Shown here piece by piece: positions 8,946 through 17,302 of a stretch of 64,000 nt of DNA (positions within the stretch are counted from its first letter, which is position 1; each line of letters begins with the position of its first letter). Both the position numbers and the translations under genes were made by a program. The stretch covers positions 806,001 to 870,000 of the forward strand of contig NZ_FNVB01000004.1 in NCBI RefSeq assembly GCF_900108315.1. Direction: 5' to 3'. The notes under the pieces were generated by a model. The model was given only the letters and a program-made list of their open reading frames with translations. It ran no database searches and was not told where the DNA came from. The stretch comes from Saccharopolyspora kobensis. GTDB lineage: Bacteria; Actinomycetota; Actinomycetes; Mycobacteriales; Pseudonocardiaceae.

Positions 8946-10766
8946 GTGATGCGCACGCACGAGACCGGATCGCTGCGCGCCGGTCATGCCGGGCAGACCG
9001 TCACCCTCGCCGGGTGGGTGGCGCGCCGTCGCGATCACGGCGGGGTCATCTTCATCGATCTGCGCGACGCTTCGGGCGTCGCCCAGGTCGTCTTCCGCGA
9101 GGGCGAGATGGCCGAGCGGGCCCACCGGCTGCGCTCCGAGTTCTGCGTCCAGGTCACCGGCGAGGTGACCCGCCGCCCGGAGGGCAACGAGAACCCGGAG
9201 ATCCCGACCGGTGAGATCGAGGTGACCGCCACCGAGCTGGTGGTGCTCTCCGAGTCCGCGCCGCTGCCGTTCCCGCTGGACGAGCACCTGGAGGTCGGCG
9301 AGGAGGTGCGGCTCAAGCACCGCTACCTGGACCTGCGCCGCGCCGAGCCGGCCAAGGCCATGCGGATGCGCAGCGAGATCAACCGCATCGCGCGCGAGGT
9401 CCTGCACGAGCGCGACTTCGTCGAGGTCGAGACGCCGACCATGACCCGCTCGACGCCGGAGGGCGCGCGGGACTTCCTGATCCCGGCCCGGCTGCAGCCC
9501 GGCAACTGGTACGCGCTGCCGCAGTCGCCGCAGCTGTTCAAGCAGCTGCTGATGGTCGGCGGGCTGGAGCGGTACTACCAGATCGCGCGCTGCTACCGGG
9601 ACGAGGACTTCCGCGCCGACCGGCAGCCGGAGTTCACCCAGCTCGACATCGAGATGAGCTTCGTCGAGCAGGACGACGTCATCGAGCTGGGCGAGGCGAT
9701 CGTGGCCGCGCTGTGGAGCAAGGTGGCCGGCCACGAGATCCCGCGCCCGTTCCCGCGGATGACCTACGCCGAGGCGATGGCCAAGTACGGCTCGGACAAG
9801 CCGGACCTGCGCTTCGGCCTCGAGCTCACCGAGATGACCGAGTACTTCAAGGACACCCCGTTCCGGGTGTTCAAGGCTCCCTACGTCGGTGCCGTGGTGA
9901 TGCCGGGCGGCGCGAGCCAGCCGCGGCGGCAGCTCGACGCCTGGCAGGAGTGGGCCAAGCAGCGCGGTGCCAAGGGCCTGGCCTACGTGCTCGTCGGCGA
10001 GGACGGCACGCTGTCCGGCCCGGTGGCCAAGAACCTCTCCGAGAGCGAGCGCGAAGGCCTGGCCAAGACGGTCGGCGCCAACCCGGGCGACTGCGTGTTC
10101 TTCGCCGCCGGTGCGCGCTCGGCGGCCCGCGGCCTGCTCGGCGCGGCCCGGCTGGAGATCGGTGAGCGCTGCGGCCTGATCGACCACGACGCCTGGTCGT
10201 TCGTGTGGATCGTCGACGCCCCGATGTTCGAGCCGGTGGACGAGAGCGACGACGTGGCGGTCGGCAGCGGTCGCTGGACCGCGGTGCACCACCCGTTCAC
10301 CTCGCCGAACGCCGACTGGGTGGACAACTTCGAGCAGGACCCGGCCAACGCGCTGGCCTGGGCCTACGACATCGTCTGCAACGGCAACGAGATCGGCGGC
10401 GGCTCGATCCGTATCCACCGCTCCGACGTCCAGGAGCGGGTGTTCGAGCTGCTGGGCATCTCCCAGGAGCAGGCGCAGGACAAGTTCGGCTTCCTGCTGG
10501 ACGCGTTCAAGTTCGGCCCGCCGCCGCACGGCGGCATCGCCTTCGGCTGGGACCGGATCTGCATGCTGCTGGCCGGGGCGAACTCGCTGCGCGACGTCAT
10601 CGCGTTCCCGAAGAGCGGCGGCGGGTACGACCCGCTGACCTCGGCGCCGTCCCCGATCACCATCGAGCAGCGCAAGGAAGCGGGCATCGACGCCAAGCCG
10701 GCCGCCAAGGTCGGCGACGAGAGCATCTCGGTGTTCCCGCCCGGCATCGTGGAGAAGCAGGGCTGA
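8946..10766 (+). CDS. aspS: Aspartyl-tRNA synthetase
   Basis: This 606-residue class II synthetase charges tRNA-Asp; many actinobacterial forms also mischarge tRNA-Asn for later amidation. The N-terminal OB-fold anticodon-binding domain begins with [18 protein letters not shown]. The class II core has motif 2 ([19 protein letters not shown]) at about residues 217-235, a bacterial GAD insertion at about residues 300-420, and motif 3 ([13 protein letters not shown]) near residue 536. GTG 8946 has AGGAG ten bases upstream; the adjacent ATG at 8949 is the alternative. The DUF389 gene follows after 13 bases. Confidence 0.96.
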   Translation: MMRTHETGSLRAGHAGQTVTLAGWVARRRDHGGVIFIDLRDASGVAQVVFREGEMAERAHRLRSEFCVQVTGEVTRRPEGNENPEIPTGEIEVTATELVVLSESAPLPFPLDEHLEVGEEVRLKHRYLDLRRAEPAKAMRMRSEINRIAREVLHERDFVEVETPTMTRSTPEGARDFLIPARLQPGNWYALPQSPQLFKQLLMVGGLERYYQIARCYRDEDFRADRQPEFTQLDIEMSFVEQDDVIELGEAIVAALWSKVAGHEIPRPFPRMTYAEAMAKYGSDKPDLRFGLELTEMTEYFKDTPFRVFKAPYVGAVVMPGGASQPRRQLDAWQEWAKQRGAKGLAYVLVGEDGTLSGPVAKNLSESEREGLAKTVGANPGDCVFFAAGARSAARGLLGAARLEIGERCGLIDHDAWSFVWIVDAPMFEPVDESDDVAVGSGRWTAVHHPFTSPNADWVDNFEQDPANALAWAYDIVCNGNEIGGGSIRIHRSDVQERVFELLGISQEQAQDKFGFLLDAFKFGPPPHGGIAFGWDRICMLLAGANSLRDVIAFPKSGGGYDPLTSAPSPITIEQRKEAGIDAKPAAKVGDESISVFPPGIVEKQG

Positions 10767-10779
10767 CCGGCGGCGCGAC

Positions 10780-11721
10780 GTGCTGCACCTGCGGGTGATC
10801 TGCCCGGCCGAGTACACCGATGGTGTGCTGGCCGGGCTCCAGCAGCACCCGGGTGCGGCGCACGTCGTGCTGGTGCGCGGCGGCGCGCTGGAACCGGCGG
10901 GCGATCTGATCGAGGTCGACCTGGCGCGGGAGGCCGCTGACGACGTGCTGGCCGCGATCCGGGCCTCGGAGCTGACCGAGGTCGGCGCGGTGACCATCAC
11001 CGACGCGGGCACCACGATGTCGGCGCGCGCGGAGCGGGCCGAGGCCGCCGCGCCCGGTGATGCCGATGACGCGGTGGTGTGGGACGAGCTGATCGCCCGC
11101 ACCGGCGAGGAGTCCCGGCTCACCGGCACCTTCCTGGCCTTCCTGTGCCTGGCCTGCGTGCTCGCGGCGGTCGGGGTGGTCACCGACTCGCCGGTGACGA
11201 TCGTCGGCGCGATGGTGGTAGGGCCCGAGTTCGGGCCGCTGGCCGCCATCGCGGTCGGGCTGGTGGCGCGGCGCTGGCTGCTGGTCCGGCGGGCCGCGCT
11301 GGCGCTGGCCGTCGGGTTCCCGGTGGCCATGCTGGTCACCGCGGCCGCCGCTCTCGGCGGCGAGTGGAGCGGGCTGATCAGCAGCACGTCGCTGCCCGCG
11401 GACAGCGAGGTGTCGTTCGTCTACCAGGTCGGCTGGTCGTCGCTGATCGTGTCGTTGCTGGCCGGGGCGGCCGGGATGCTCTCGCTGACCTCGGCGAAGT
11501 CGGCCGTGCTAGTCGGCGTGTTCATCTCGGTCACGACGGTGCCCGCCGCCGGGTACGCGGTGGTCGCCGCGACGCTGGGCGACTGGGTGCAGTGCGCCAG
11601 TTCGATCGCGCAGCTCGCGGTGAACCTGGCGGGCATCGTGGTGTCCGCGACGGTGGTGCTCCTGCTCCGAGCCAAGCGTGCGCGCCCGGGTGAGGGAGTC
11701 CCCACCAGGGAAATGCTGTAA
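10780..11721 (+). CDS. DUF389 multi-pass membrane protein
   Basis: A 313-residue protein. The first 85 or so residues form a soluble alpha/beta domain (LHLRVICPAEYTDGVL). A DUF389 membrane region follows with five or six spans, including FLAFLCLACVLAAVGVV, the family signature SPVTIVGAMVVGPEFGPLAAI, and the loop LTSAKSAVLVGVFISVTTVP. The family is widespread and of unknown function. Start is GTG, 13 bases after the aspS stop, so it is probably co-transcribed with aspS. Copy B of the intergenic repeat begins right after its TAA. Confidence 0.85.
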   Translation: MLHLRVICPAEYTDGVLAGLQQHPGAAHVVLVRGGALEPAGDLIEVDLAREAADDVLAAIRASELTEVGAVTITDAGTTMSARAERAEAAAPGDADDAVVWDELIARTGEESRLTGTFLAFLCLACVLAAVGVVTDSPVTIVGAMVVGPEFGPLAAIAVGLVARRWLLVRRAALALAVGFPVAMLVTAAAALGGEWSGLISSTSLPADSEVSFVYQVGWSSLIVSLLAGAAGMLSLTSAKSAVLVGVFISVTTVPAAGYAVVAATLGDWVQCASSIAQLAVNLAGIVVSATVVLLLRAKRARPGEGVPTREML

Positions 11722-11922
11722 GAGCGCGGGGGTGGTCGTTCTGCATGGGTGGTCGCTTGGCGGACCCCGAGAGGCTGCCCGGGTCGCGGGTGCTCTCCCG
11801 AGACGCGGCGGAGGGGCCGTCCTCGCCGGGAAACCACTCAGAACCCGCAGGTGGTCGCTTTGCCGAGGTGATCCGACCGGCTGCCGCCGCCTGTCGGGGC
11901 GCGGACGGCTTCGCCGACAGGT
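11722..11922 (+). repeat. Intergenic repeat, copy B (about 200 bp)
   Basis: Colinear with copy A at 3974-4173; anchor blocks are at 11747-11764, 11806-11835 (30 of 30 bases identical) and 11898-11909. It starts directly after the stop of the DUF389 gene, in the same orientation as copy A. It fills half of the 408-base gap before the phosphotransferase gene. Confidence 0.85.
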
Positions 11923-12058
11923 CGCTGGCAGGATCGCCGTGCAACCTGGACGGCTCGCCGTTCCGTCATAGTCGAGGGGCAGTGCGCACGGGGCCGATCG
12001 GCCGCCGCGGGAGTGGCGGACGGCTGCCCACGGGCGAACACGCTGCGATTACGACTGC

Positions 12059-12120
12059 TGACCGGTTGTGTGTCACTTGACCGGTTATGGCAGCTCGGGT
12101 TCATGTTGTGGGGGTAGTGT
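12059..12120 (+). promoter_or_regulatory. Direct repeat and -10-like site ahead of the phosphotransferase gene
   Basis: TGACCGGTT occurs twice, at 12059-12067 and 12078-12086, 19 bases apart, about two helical turns. A -10-like TAGTGT lies at 12115-12120, ten bases ahead of the ATG at 12130. The repeated 9-mer could be a regulator site on one face of the helix; the regulator is unknown. Nothing else is seen in 11923-12129. Confidence 0.4.
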
Positions 12121-12129
12121 CTGGAGACG

Positions 12130-13341
12130 ATGAGCGTGGAGATCACCACCGGCCCCCCGGAGGTTCGCGTCCCGGTCAGCACCGAGGCGACAGACACCGT
12201 CGGGACCGCGGAAGCTGTGCTGAGCAAGCGGACCGGAGCACCGGTCCGGCTTGCCGATGCCGAGGATCTCGGCGGTAGCGACCGCTCGGTAGTCATGCGG
12301 GTGCGGATCGCCGAGTCGCCCTTCGAGCTGCCCAGGACCGTCGTGGTCAAGCACTACGGCGAGTGCCCGGTGGAAGCCCGGTCGGATCCGTTCGCGCACG
12401 AAGCGGCGAGCTGCCAGCTCACCACGGCGCTGCCGCCCGAAGCGCGGGTCGGCCCCGAGCTGATCGCGCACGACGCGGGCGAGCGCCTGCTGGTGCTCGA
12501 GGACCTCGGACGCGGTTCCACTCTGGCCGACGTCCTGTTCGCCGACGACTCCCGCGTCGCCGAGCGCGCGCTGCTGGGCTGGGCGCGTGCGCTCGGCCGG
12601 CTGCACAGCACCACCGCGGGCTGCGAGGCCGACTTCGACGCGCTGATGCGGCGGCTGGGCGCCAAGTCGTGGACCGATCCGGTGGCCGACGACATCGTGC
12701 GCTCGGCCTCCGAGCTGCCCGAGCTGCTCACCCAGGTCCTCGGCGTGGACACCTCGCCGGGCATGGTCGAGCGGCTGAACGCCGCGACCGAGCTGCTGCG
12801 GTCGAGCCGGTACCGGGCCTTCAGCCCGTCGGACATCTGCCCGGACAACAGCCTGGTGACCGGCAGCGGGGTGCGGTTCCTGGACTTCGAGTGGGGCTGC
12901 GTGCGCGACGTCGCGATGGACGCGGCGTACCTGCAGTACCCGTTCCCGTCGTCCTGGTGCTCCTACGCGCTGCCGGACAACCTCGCCGAGAGCATGTTGT
13001 CCACCTGGCGGTCGGAGATCGCCGAGGTCTGGCCGGAGCTGGACGACGACGACGTGCTGCTGCCGCGGCTGTTCGACGCGCAGCTGCTGTGGGTCTGGGT
13101 GTCGACGTGGTGGTTCCTGCCGCGCACCGGCGAGACCGACCGGCCCATCGACATGCACATGCCCTCGCCGCGCCGCAGCACGGCGCTGGTGGATCGCTGG
13201 CGGCACCTGCGGGCCGATGCGGTGTCGGCCGGGCTGGACGACGTCGCGGAGTTCGCCGACCAGGTGGTCGACGCGCTGGTCGACCGCTTCGGCGCCGGCG
13301 CGTTGCACCTGCAGCCCTACCCGGCGTTCCGCACGGAGTGA
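12130..13341 (+). CDS. Aminoglycoside-phosphotransferase-fold protein with atypical catalytic loop
   Basis: The 403-residue protein has a kinase-like phosphotransferase fold. An N-lobe lysine is in TVVVKHYGE, a hinge-like LLVLEDLGRG follows, and the catalytic loop reads FSPSDICPDN, where the family normally has HGDxxxxN. The Asp and Asn are kept but the His-Gly is replaced by Pro-Ser. The metal-binding segment is FLDFEWG. It may phosphorylate a small molecule, or may have weakened activity. Start is ATG 12130 with a GGAG just upstream. A small hairpin (TCCCGC, loop CGGA, GCGGGA) follows the stop. Confidence 0.75.
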   Translation: MSVEITTGPPEVRVPVSTEATDTVGTAEAVLSKRTGAPVRLADAEDLGGSDRSVVMRVRIAESPFELPRTVVVKHYGECPVEARSDPFAHEAASCQLTTALPPEARVGPELIAHDAGERLLVLEDLGRGSTLADVLFADDSRVAERALLGWARALGRLHSTTAGCEADFDALMRRLGAKSWTDPVADDIVRSASELPELLTQVLGVDTSPGMVERLNAATELLRSSRYRAFSPSDICPDNSLVTGSGVRFLDFEWGCVRDVAMDAAYLQYPFPSSWCSYALPDNLAESMLSTWRSEIAEVWPELDDDDVLLPRLFDAQLLWVWVSTWWFLPRTGETDRPIDMHMPSPRRSTALVDRWRHLRADAVSAGLDDVAEFADQVVDALVDRFGAGALHLQPYPAFRTE

Positions 13342-13435
13342 GTCCCGCCGGAGCGGGAACCGCGTTGCGCGGGCGGCTCACCACCTGATTGGATGTATAT
13401 CCATAGTCCTGAATGATATGCATCGGTGGTGGGGG

Positions 13436-14158
13436 ATGGTTCCGTTCAGCGCGGCGATCGAGCGGGCGGCTGTGGCCACCTGGCCGGCTTCGACGGTGCA
13501 GCGGGCGGACGGCTGGCTCCTGCGGCACTGCGATCTGCTCCGGCGCAAGCGCTCGAACTCGGCGCTGCCGCCGGAGCAGGGCTGGAGCCGGGGCGGCGTC
13601 GAGCGGGTGGAGGATTTCTACGCGGCTCGTGGCGCGGCGGCGGTCATCCAGGTGAGCCCGCTGGAGCGGCACGCCCAGCTGGACTCAGCGCTCGCTGACC
13701 GGGGTTATCGGCTCGTCTCGCCCACCGAGGTCATGTTCGCCGACGCCGGGCCGGTGTCCGTCGCCTGCGCCGCCGGGGAGTTCGACGTGCGGCTCGAACC
13801 GCGTCCGAGCTCGTCCTGGCTGGCCGCGGTCGAAGCGGTGGGCGGTGCGCCGGAGCCGAGCCTGGACCGGGTGCCGCAGCCCGTGCGGTTCGCGATCGCG
13901 GAACGCGGCGGCATGCCGGTCGGCGTCGGGATGTTCGCCGGGGCGGCGGGCTGGTGCGGCGTCTACGGGATGGCCACGCATCCGGACTGGCGGCGGCGCG
14001 GCGTGGCCACCGCGCTCCTGCGGGCGGGCGCGCGATGGGCGGCCGAGATGGGTTCGCGGCTCTTTCTGCAGGTCGAAGTGGACAACCCCGGGGCGCGGCG
14101 GCTTTATGCGGCGGTGGGTTTCCGGACCGCGCACCGCTACCACTACCGGGTTCGCTGA
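13436..14158 (+). CDS. GNAT-family N-acetyltransferase
   Basis: From ATG 13436 the protein has 240 residues. The C-terminal half holds the acetyl-CoA site: VYGMATHPDWRRRGVATALL, with the (R/Q)xxGx(G/A) loop as RRRGVA, then LQVEVDNPGARRLYAAVGF. The N-terminal half is a degenerate GNAT-like domain, giving a two-domain layout as in several uncharacterised actinobacterial enzymes. An upstream in-frame ATG at 13418 would add six residues. The preceding 30 bases are AT-rich (GGATGTATATCC) and may hold the promoter. The substrate is not predictable. Confidence 0.8.
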   Translation: MVPFSAAIERAAVATWPASTVQRADGWLLRHCDLLRRKRSNSALPPEQGWSRGGVERVEDFYAARGAAAVIQVSPLERHAQLDSALADRGYRLVSPTEVMFADAGPVSVACAAGEFDVRLEPRPSSSWLAAVEAVGGAPEPSLDRVPQPVRFAIAERGGMPVGVGMFAGAAGWCGVYGMATHPDWRRRGVATALLRAGARWAAEMGSRLFLQVEVDNPGARRLYAAVGFRTAHRYHYRVR

Positions 14159-14499
14159 ACAGTGCGCGTTTCCGGCACGTTTCGTCCCGGCATATTCCGG
14201 CAGCTAGCGGCCGTACACTCGATCCGGTAATGCTGGTCACATCTCCGATACTTTCCGTAGCGAACATTGCTGACGCACCGCAGTGATAGGTGGGGTGTCC
14301 ACCCGGCAGTCGGGTGAATTCGCAGGTCGGAACCGATTGATTAACATATCTTCATTGGTTTCGGCGCGCGGCGGCCCAGGATTGCGACTTGCGCTCAGGT
14401 GGCAGTCGTCGGATACCGTTAGTTCAGCGTTTCGCTACTTCCCCCCTCTACCGTCGATGACGCCGGTGGGGGACGAGCTGCCCAATTTCGGAGGATTCG
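14159..14499. other. 341-base leader region before the secreted-protein gene
   Basis: This gap is AT-richer than its flanks, with TTGATTAACATATCTTC at about 14337-14353 and a possible -10 TACCGT near 14413-14418. It plausibly carries the promoter for the downstream set (secreted protein, carbonic anhydrase, SulP). A short hairpin (GGTGG, loop GGTGT, CCACC) lies near 14289-14303. I recognise no riboswitch or gene. Confidence 0.45.
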
Positions 14500-14877
14500 G
14501 TGCACAGCAAGGCCTGGCGGGTGACGAGAGCGGGTCTGTTCCTGCTGTTGTCGATCGCGCTCGCCGTGCTGGGCCCGACCCAGGCCACCGGCGAGGGCTG
14601 CGCACCGCCGCGCTGGGGGCCTGCGGAAACCAACGAGACAAAGGAGAACCGGGACAGCGAGAAGCTCCGCGAGCGGCTGCCCGGCGTCGCGCTGAACCGT
14701 CGCTGCGGGGCTCGGGCGGAAGCCCGGCGAGAGCCGCTGCCGCGCGTGCTGCAACCCGCCGATGGTGTCGAAATCCGGCCGCGCGCGCGAATCCTCCCAA
14801 ATCCTGGGAGCGATCCTTACCACGAATTCATGAAGCTTAAACATTCCCCTGCCGTGCTCCAGGTGGTCCGGCACTGA
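14500..14877 (+). CDS. Small putative secreted protein
   Basis: A 125-residue protein starting at GTG 14500 with GGAGG five bases upstream. The N-terminus is a plausible signal peptide: basic start (VHSKAWRVTR), hydrophobic core (LFLLLSIALAVLG), and a polar region from about residue 28. The mature part is rich in Arg, Pro and Glu, with Cys34 and Cys69, and has no family I recognise. It precedes the carbonic anhydrase by 48 bases in the same orientation. Codon bias is weaker than in the neighbours, so it is a likely but not certain gene. Confidence 0.55.
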   Translation: MHSKAWRVTRAGLFLLLSIALAVLGPTQATGEGCAPPRWGPAETNETKENRDSEKLRERLPGVALNRRCGARAEARREPLPRVLQPADGVEIRPRARILPNPGSDPYHEFMKLKHSPAVLQVVRH

Positions 14878-14925
14878 TCGGTCCCGCTCGCCGACATTTC
14901 CATGCCGACGACACGGAGACCCTCA

Positions 14926-15522
14926 ATGAGCTTCGAACATTTCGTGCGACACGCCCGACGTCACCCGGACACGCTTTCCGCTGCCCGCAGGCAGCAGCTG
15001 GCCGCCGGGCAGAAACCGTCCGCGCTGTTCATCGGTTGCTCCGATTCGCGGGTGATCCCCTCGCAGATCACCGGCGCGGAACCGGGCACCCTGTTCGAAC
15101 TGCGGACCGCCGGCAATGTGGTGCCGAAATACGCGCCGGACTCGGCGTCCAGCGAAATGGCCACCATCGAATACGCGGTGCTGGTGCTGCGCGTGCCGGA
15201 GATCATCGTGTGCGGCCACTCGCACTGCGGCGCGGTCACCGCGCTGACCGTGGCCGGGCGCGGGTTGGAGGAGCTCCCCGCGCTGTGCACCTGGCTGGGG
15301 ACCGGTTCCCTGACCGGCGTCGACCCCGAGGACCCCAGCGTCCGCTCGGAGAGCAAGCGGCACATCCTCGAGCAGCTGCGCACCCTGCGCGAGTACCCGT
15401 TCATCCGGGACCGCATCGACGCCGGTGAGCTGCGGCTGCACGGCTGGTTCTACGAGATCGACACCGGCCTGGTCTACACGTGCCCGAAGAGCACGGAAGA
15501 GCCGGACTTCCTCCCGCTGTAA
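14926..15522 (+). CDS. Beta-class carbonic anhydrase
   Basis: A 198-residue zinc enzyme interconverting CO2 and bicarbonate. Zinc ligands and the catalytic dyad are visible: Cys38, Asp40 and Arg42 in GCSDSR, and His98 and Cys101 in GHSHCGA. ATG 14926 has GGAG seven bases upstream and is preferred over a longer ATG frame at 14902. Length is normal for beta-carbonic anhydrases. The next gene encodes a SulP anion transporter, and the two functions are fused in some mycobacterial proteins, so they probably cooperate in bicarbonate supply or pH balance. Confidence 0.95.
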   Translation: MSFEHFVRHARRHPDTLSAARRQQLAAGQKPSALFIGCSDSRVIPSQITGAEPGTLFELRTAGNVVPKYAPDSASSEMATIEYAVLVLRVPEIIVCGHSHCGAVTALTVAGRGLEELPALCTWLGTGSLTGVDPEDPSVRSESKRHILEQLRTLREYPFIRDRIDAGELRLHGWFYEIDTGLVYTCPKSTEEPDFLPL

Positions 15523-15614
15523 CTCACGCACCCCGACCGCGCCGCGCGCCACGAAGCACGCGGCGCGATGTCGGCATCCCGGAAAAACGTTTCAACTCGC
15601 CCTGGAGGGGCACT

Positions 15615-17123
15615 GTGACTCGACTCGAAATACCCGCTCAGCGCCGGAAGGGCGGCGTGCCGCGCTGGCCGAAGGAGACCTTCGGCGCCGACCTGGGCGC
15701 CTCGCTCGTGGTGTTCCTGGTGGCGGTGCCGCTGTGCGTCGGCGTGGCCGTCGCCTCCGGCGTGCCCGCCGAGCTGGGCATCGTCACCGGCATCGTCGGC
15801 GGCCTGCTGGTCGGGCTGCTGCCCGGCAGCACGATGCAGGTCAGCGGCCCGGCCGCCGGCCTCACCGTGCTGGTGGCCTCGGCGGTGGACCAGCACGGGC
15901 TCGCCGCGCTGGGCGTGATCGTGCTGGGCGCCGGCGTGCTGCAGATCCTGCTGGGCATCAGCAGGCTGGGCACCTGGTTCCGGGCGATCTCGCCTTCGGT
16001 GGTGCAGGGCATGCTGGCCGGCATCGGCCTGGTGCTGATCCTCGGCCAGATCTACCCGGTCGGCGGCCTCGCCCAGCCGGAGACCACGCTGGCCAAGTTC
16101 AGCGGCATCCCCGACCTGCTCGTGGCGATGGTGACCACGCCGGCGGGCGTCAGCGGCCTGGCGCTGGCCGGGCTCGCGCTGCTGATCATGGCTTTCTGGA
16201 AGAAGGCCCCGCAGAAGGTGCGGCTGGTGCCGGGCGCTCTCGCTGCCGTGGTGATCACCAGCGCGCTGGCGGTGCTGCTGGCGCTGCCGGTGCACAAGGT
16301 GGAGGTCGGGTCGCTGCTGGCGGCGCTGAACCCACCGGCGTTCTCGGCCTGGGGCTCGCTGCTCGACCCGGCGGTGCTCGGGTCGATCGTGACCTTCGCG
16401 CTGATCGCCTCGGCGGAGAGCCTGTTCAGCGCCGCCGCCGTGGACCGCATGCACGACGGGCCGAAGACCCAGTACAACAAGGAGCTCGTCGCCCAGGGCG
16501 TGGGCAACACCGTCTGCGGCGTGTTCGGCGCGCTGCCGATGACCGCGGTGATCGTGCGCAGCTCCGCCAACGTGCAGGCCGGTGCCAAGACGAAGCTGTC
16601 CCGCGTGATGCACGGCGGCTGGCTGCTGCTGTTCGTCGTGCTGCTGCCGGGCGTGCTGTCGTTCATCCCGACGGCGGTGCTCGCCGCCCTGCTGATCCAG
16701 GCCGGGTGGAAGCTGCTCGAACTGCGGCAGGTCGCGGTGCTGGTCCGGGAGAACCGCTCCGAGGCCTTCGTGCTGATCCTCACCGCGGGCATGATCGTGG
16801 CCACCGACCTGCTGATCGGCACGCTCGCCGGGCTGGCCGTCGCCATCGTCAAGACCGCGATCGAGGTGTCCCGGCTGTCGGTCAAGGCCGAGGACGACGC
16901 CGAGCAGGTGCGCGTCGAGCTGGGCGGCAACGCGACCTTCCTGCGGCTGCCGCGGCTGCTGGACCACCTGGAGAAGCTGCCCGCCGGCAAGCACGTCCAC
17001 CTGGACCTGACGATGGTCCGGCACCTCGACCGGGCCTGCCACCAGGCCGTCGAGCACTGGGCCGCGCAGCGGCGGCGCAGCGACGGCACCGTCGAGGTGG
17101 CCCTGCCCGCCAGAGTCGGCTGA
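15615..17123 (+). CDS. SulP-family anion transporter, probably bicarbonate
   Basis: Read from GTG 15615 behind GGAGGGG, the protein has 502 residues. About 10-14 membrane spans start at FGADLGASLVVFLVAVPLC, typical of SulP carriers, and QVSGPAAGLTVLV is the conserved substrate region. The C-terminal 65 residues (about 435-502) form a short STAS-like domain (HLDLTMVRHLDRACHQAVEHW). The family moves sulfate, bicarbonate or other anions. Adjacency to a carbonic anhydrase favours bicarbonate here, which is inference. It is followed by a large inverted repeat and a terminator. Confidence 0.9.
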   Translation: MTRLEIPAQRRKGGVPRWPKETFGADLGASLVVFLVAVPLCVGVAVASGVPAELGIVTGIVGGLLVGLLPGSTMQVSGPAAGLTVLVASAVDQHGLAALGVIVLGAGVLQILLGISRLGTWFRAISPSVVQGMLAGIGLVLILGQIYPVGGLAQPETTLAKFSGIPDLLVAMVTTPAGVSGLALAGLALLIMAFWKKAPQKVRLVPGALAAVVITSALAVLLALPVHKVEVGSLLAALNPPAFSAWGSLLDPAVLGSIVTFALIASAESLFSAAAVDRMHDGPKTQYNKELVAQGVGNTVCGVFGALPMTAVIVRSSANVQAGAKTKLSRVMHGGWLLLFVVLLPGVLSFIPTAVLAALLIQAGWKLLELRQVAVLVRENRSEAFVLILTAGMIVATDLLIGTLAGLAVAIVKTAIEVSRLSVKAEDDAEQVRVELGGNATFLRLPRLLDHLEKLPAGKHVHLDLTMVRHLDRACHQAVEHWAAQRRRSDGTVEVALPARVG

Positions 17124-17131
17124 CCCCGGGT

Positions 17132-17223
17132 GATCGATTCCGCAGCGCGGCGGCGCGGGTAGCGGAACTCGTTTCCGGTGTCGGCTGTCCGCATCGCGGC
17201 TGCGGCCCGAAGCGGAATCGATC
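17132..17223. repeat. 12-bp inverted repeat enclosing 68 bases
   Basis: GATCGATTCCGC at 17132-17143 is matched perfectly by its complement GCGGAATCGATC at 17212-17223. The GC-rich interior can fold further. It lies just after the SulP stop and before a separate terminator hairpin. It could be a structured 3' end or a remnant with terminal repeats; there is no frame inside. Confidence 0.5.
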
Positions 17224-17226
17224 GTC

Positions 17227-17259
17227 TCGTGGGTGCGCGGGGGTGCCGCGCACCCACGA
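17227..17259 (+). terminator. Terminator of the carbonic anhydrase/SulP transcript
   Basis: A perfect 14-bp stem (TCGTGGGTGCGCGG against CCGCGCACCCACGA) with the five-base loop GGGTG. It stands between SulP and rarA on the plus strand. Confidence 0.8.
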
Positions 17260-17290
17260 CCGGGCGGGCGGGGGCGTCGGGGGCGAGCGG

Positions 17291-17296
17291 TAGCGT
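17291..17296 (+). promoter_or_regulatory. -10 element of a leaderless rarA transcript
   Basis: TAGCGT ends six bases before the GTG start at 17303, so transcription should begin at or next to the start codon. There is no ribosome binding site, as expected for a leaderless actinobacterial message. No clear -35 is seen. Confidence 0.5.
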
Positions 17297-17302
17297 CGGG
17301 GT

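Noticed and set aside
8937-11387. Very long minus-strand open frame (over 800 codons) opposite aspS and the DUF389 gene
   Set aside because: It is the antisense shadow of GC-biased codons; composition is His/Arg/Leu-rich with no domain.
14283-14840. 185-codon plus-strand frame overlapping the small secreted-protein gene
   Set aside because: No ribosome site and no signal; the frame at 14500 has GGAGG and a signal peptide.
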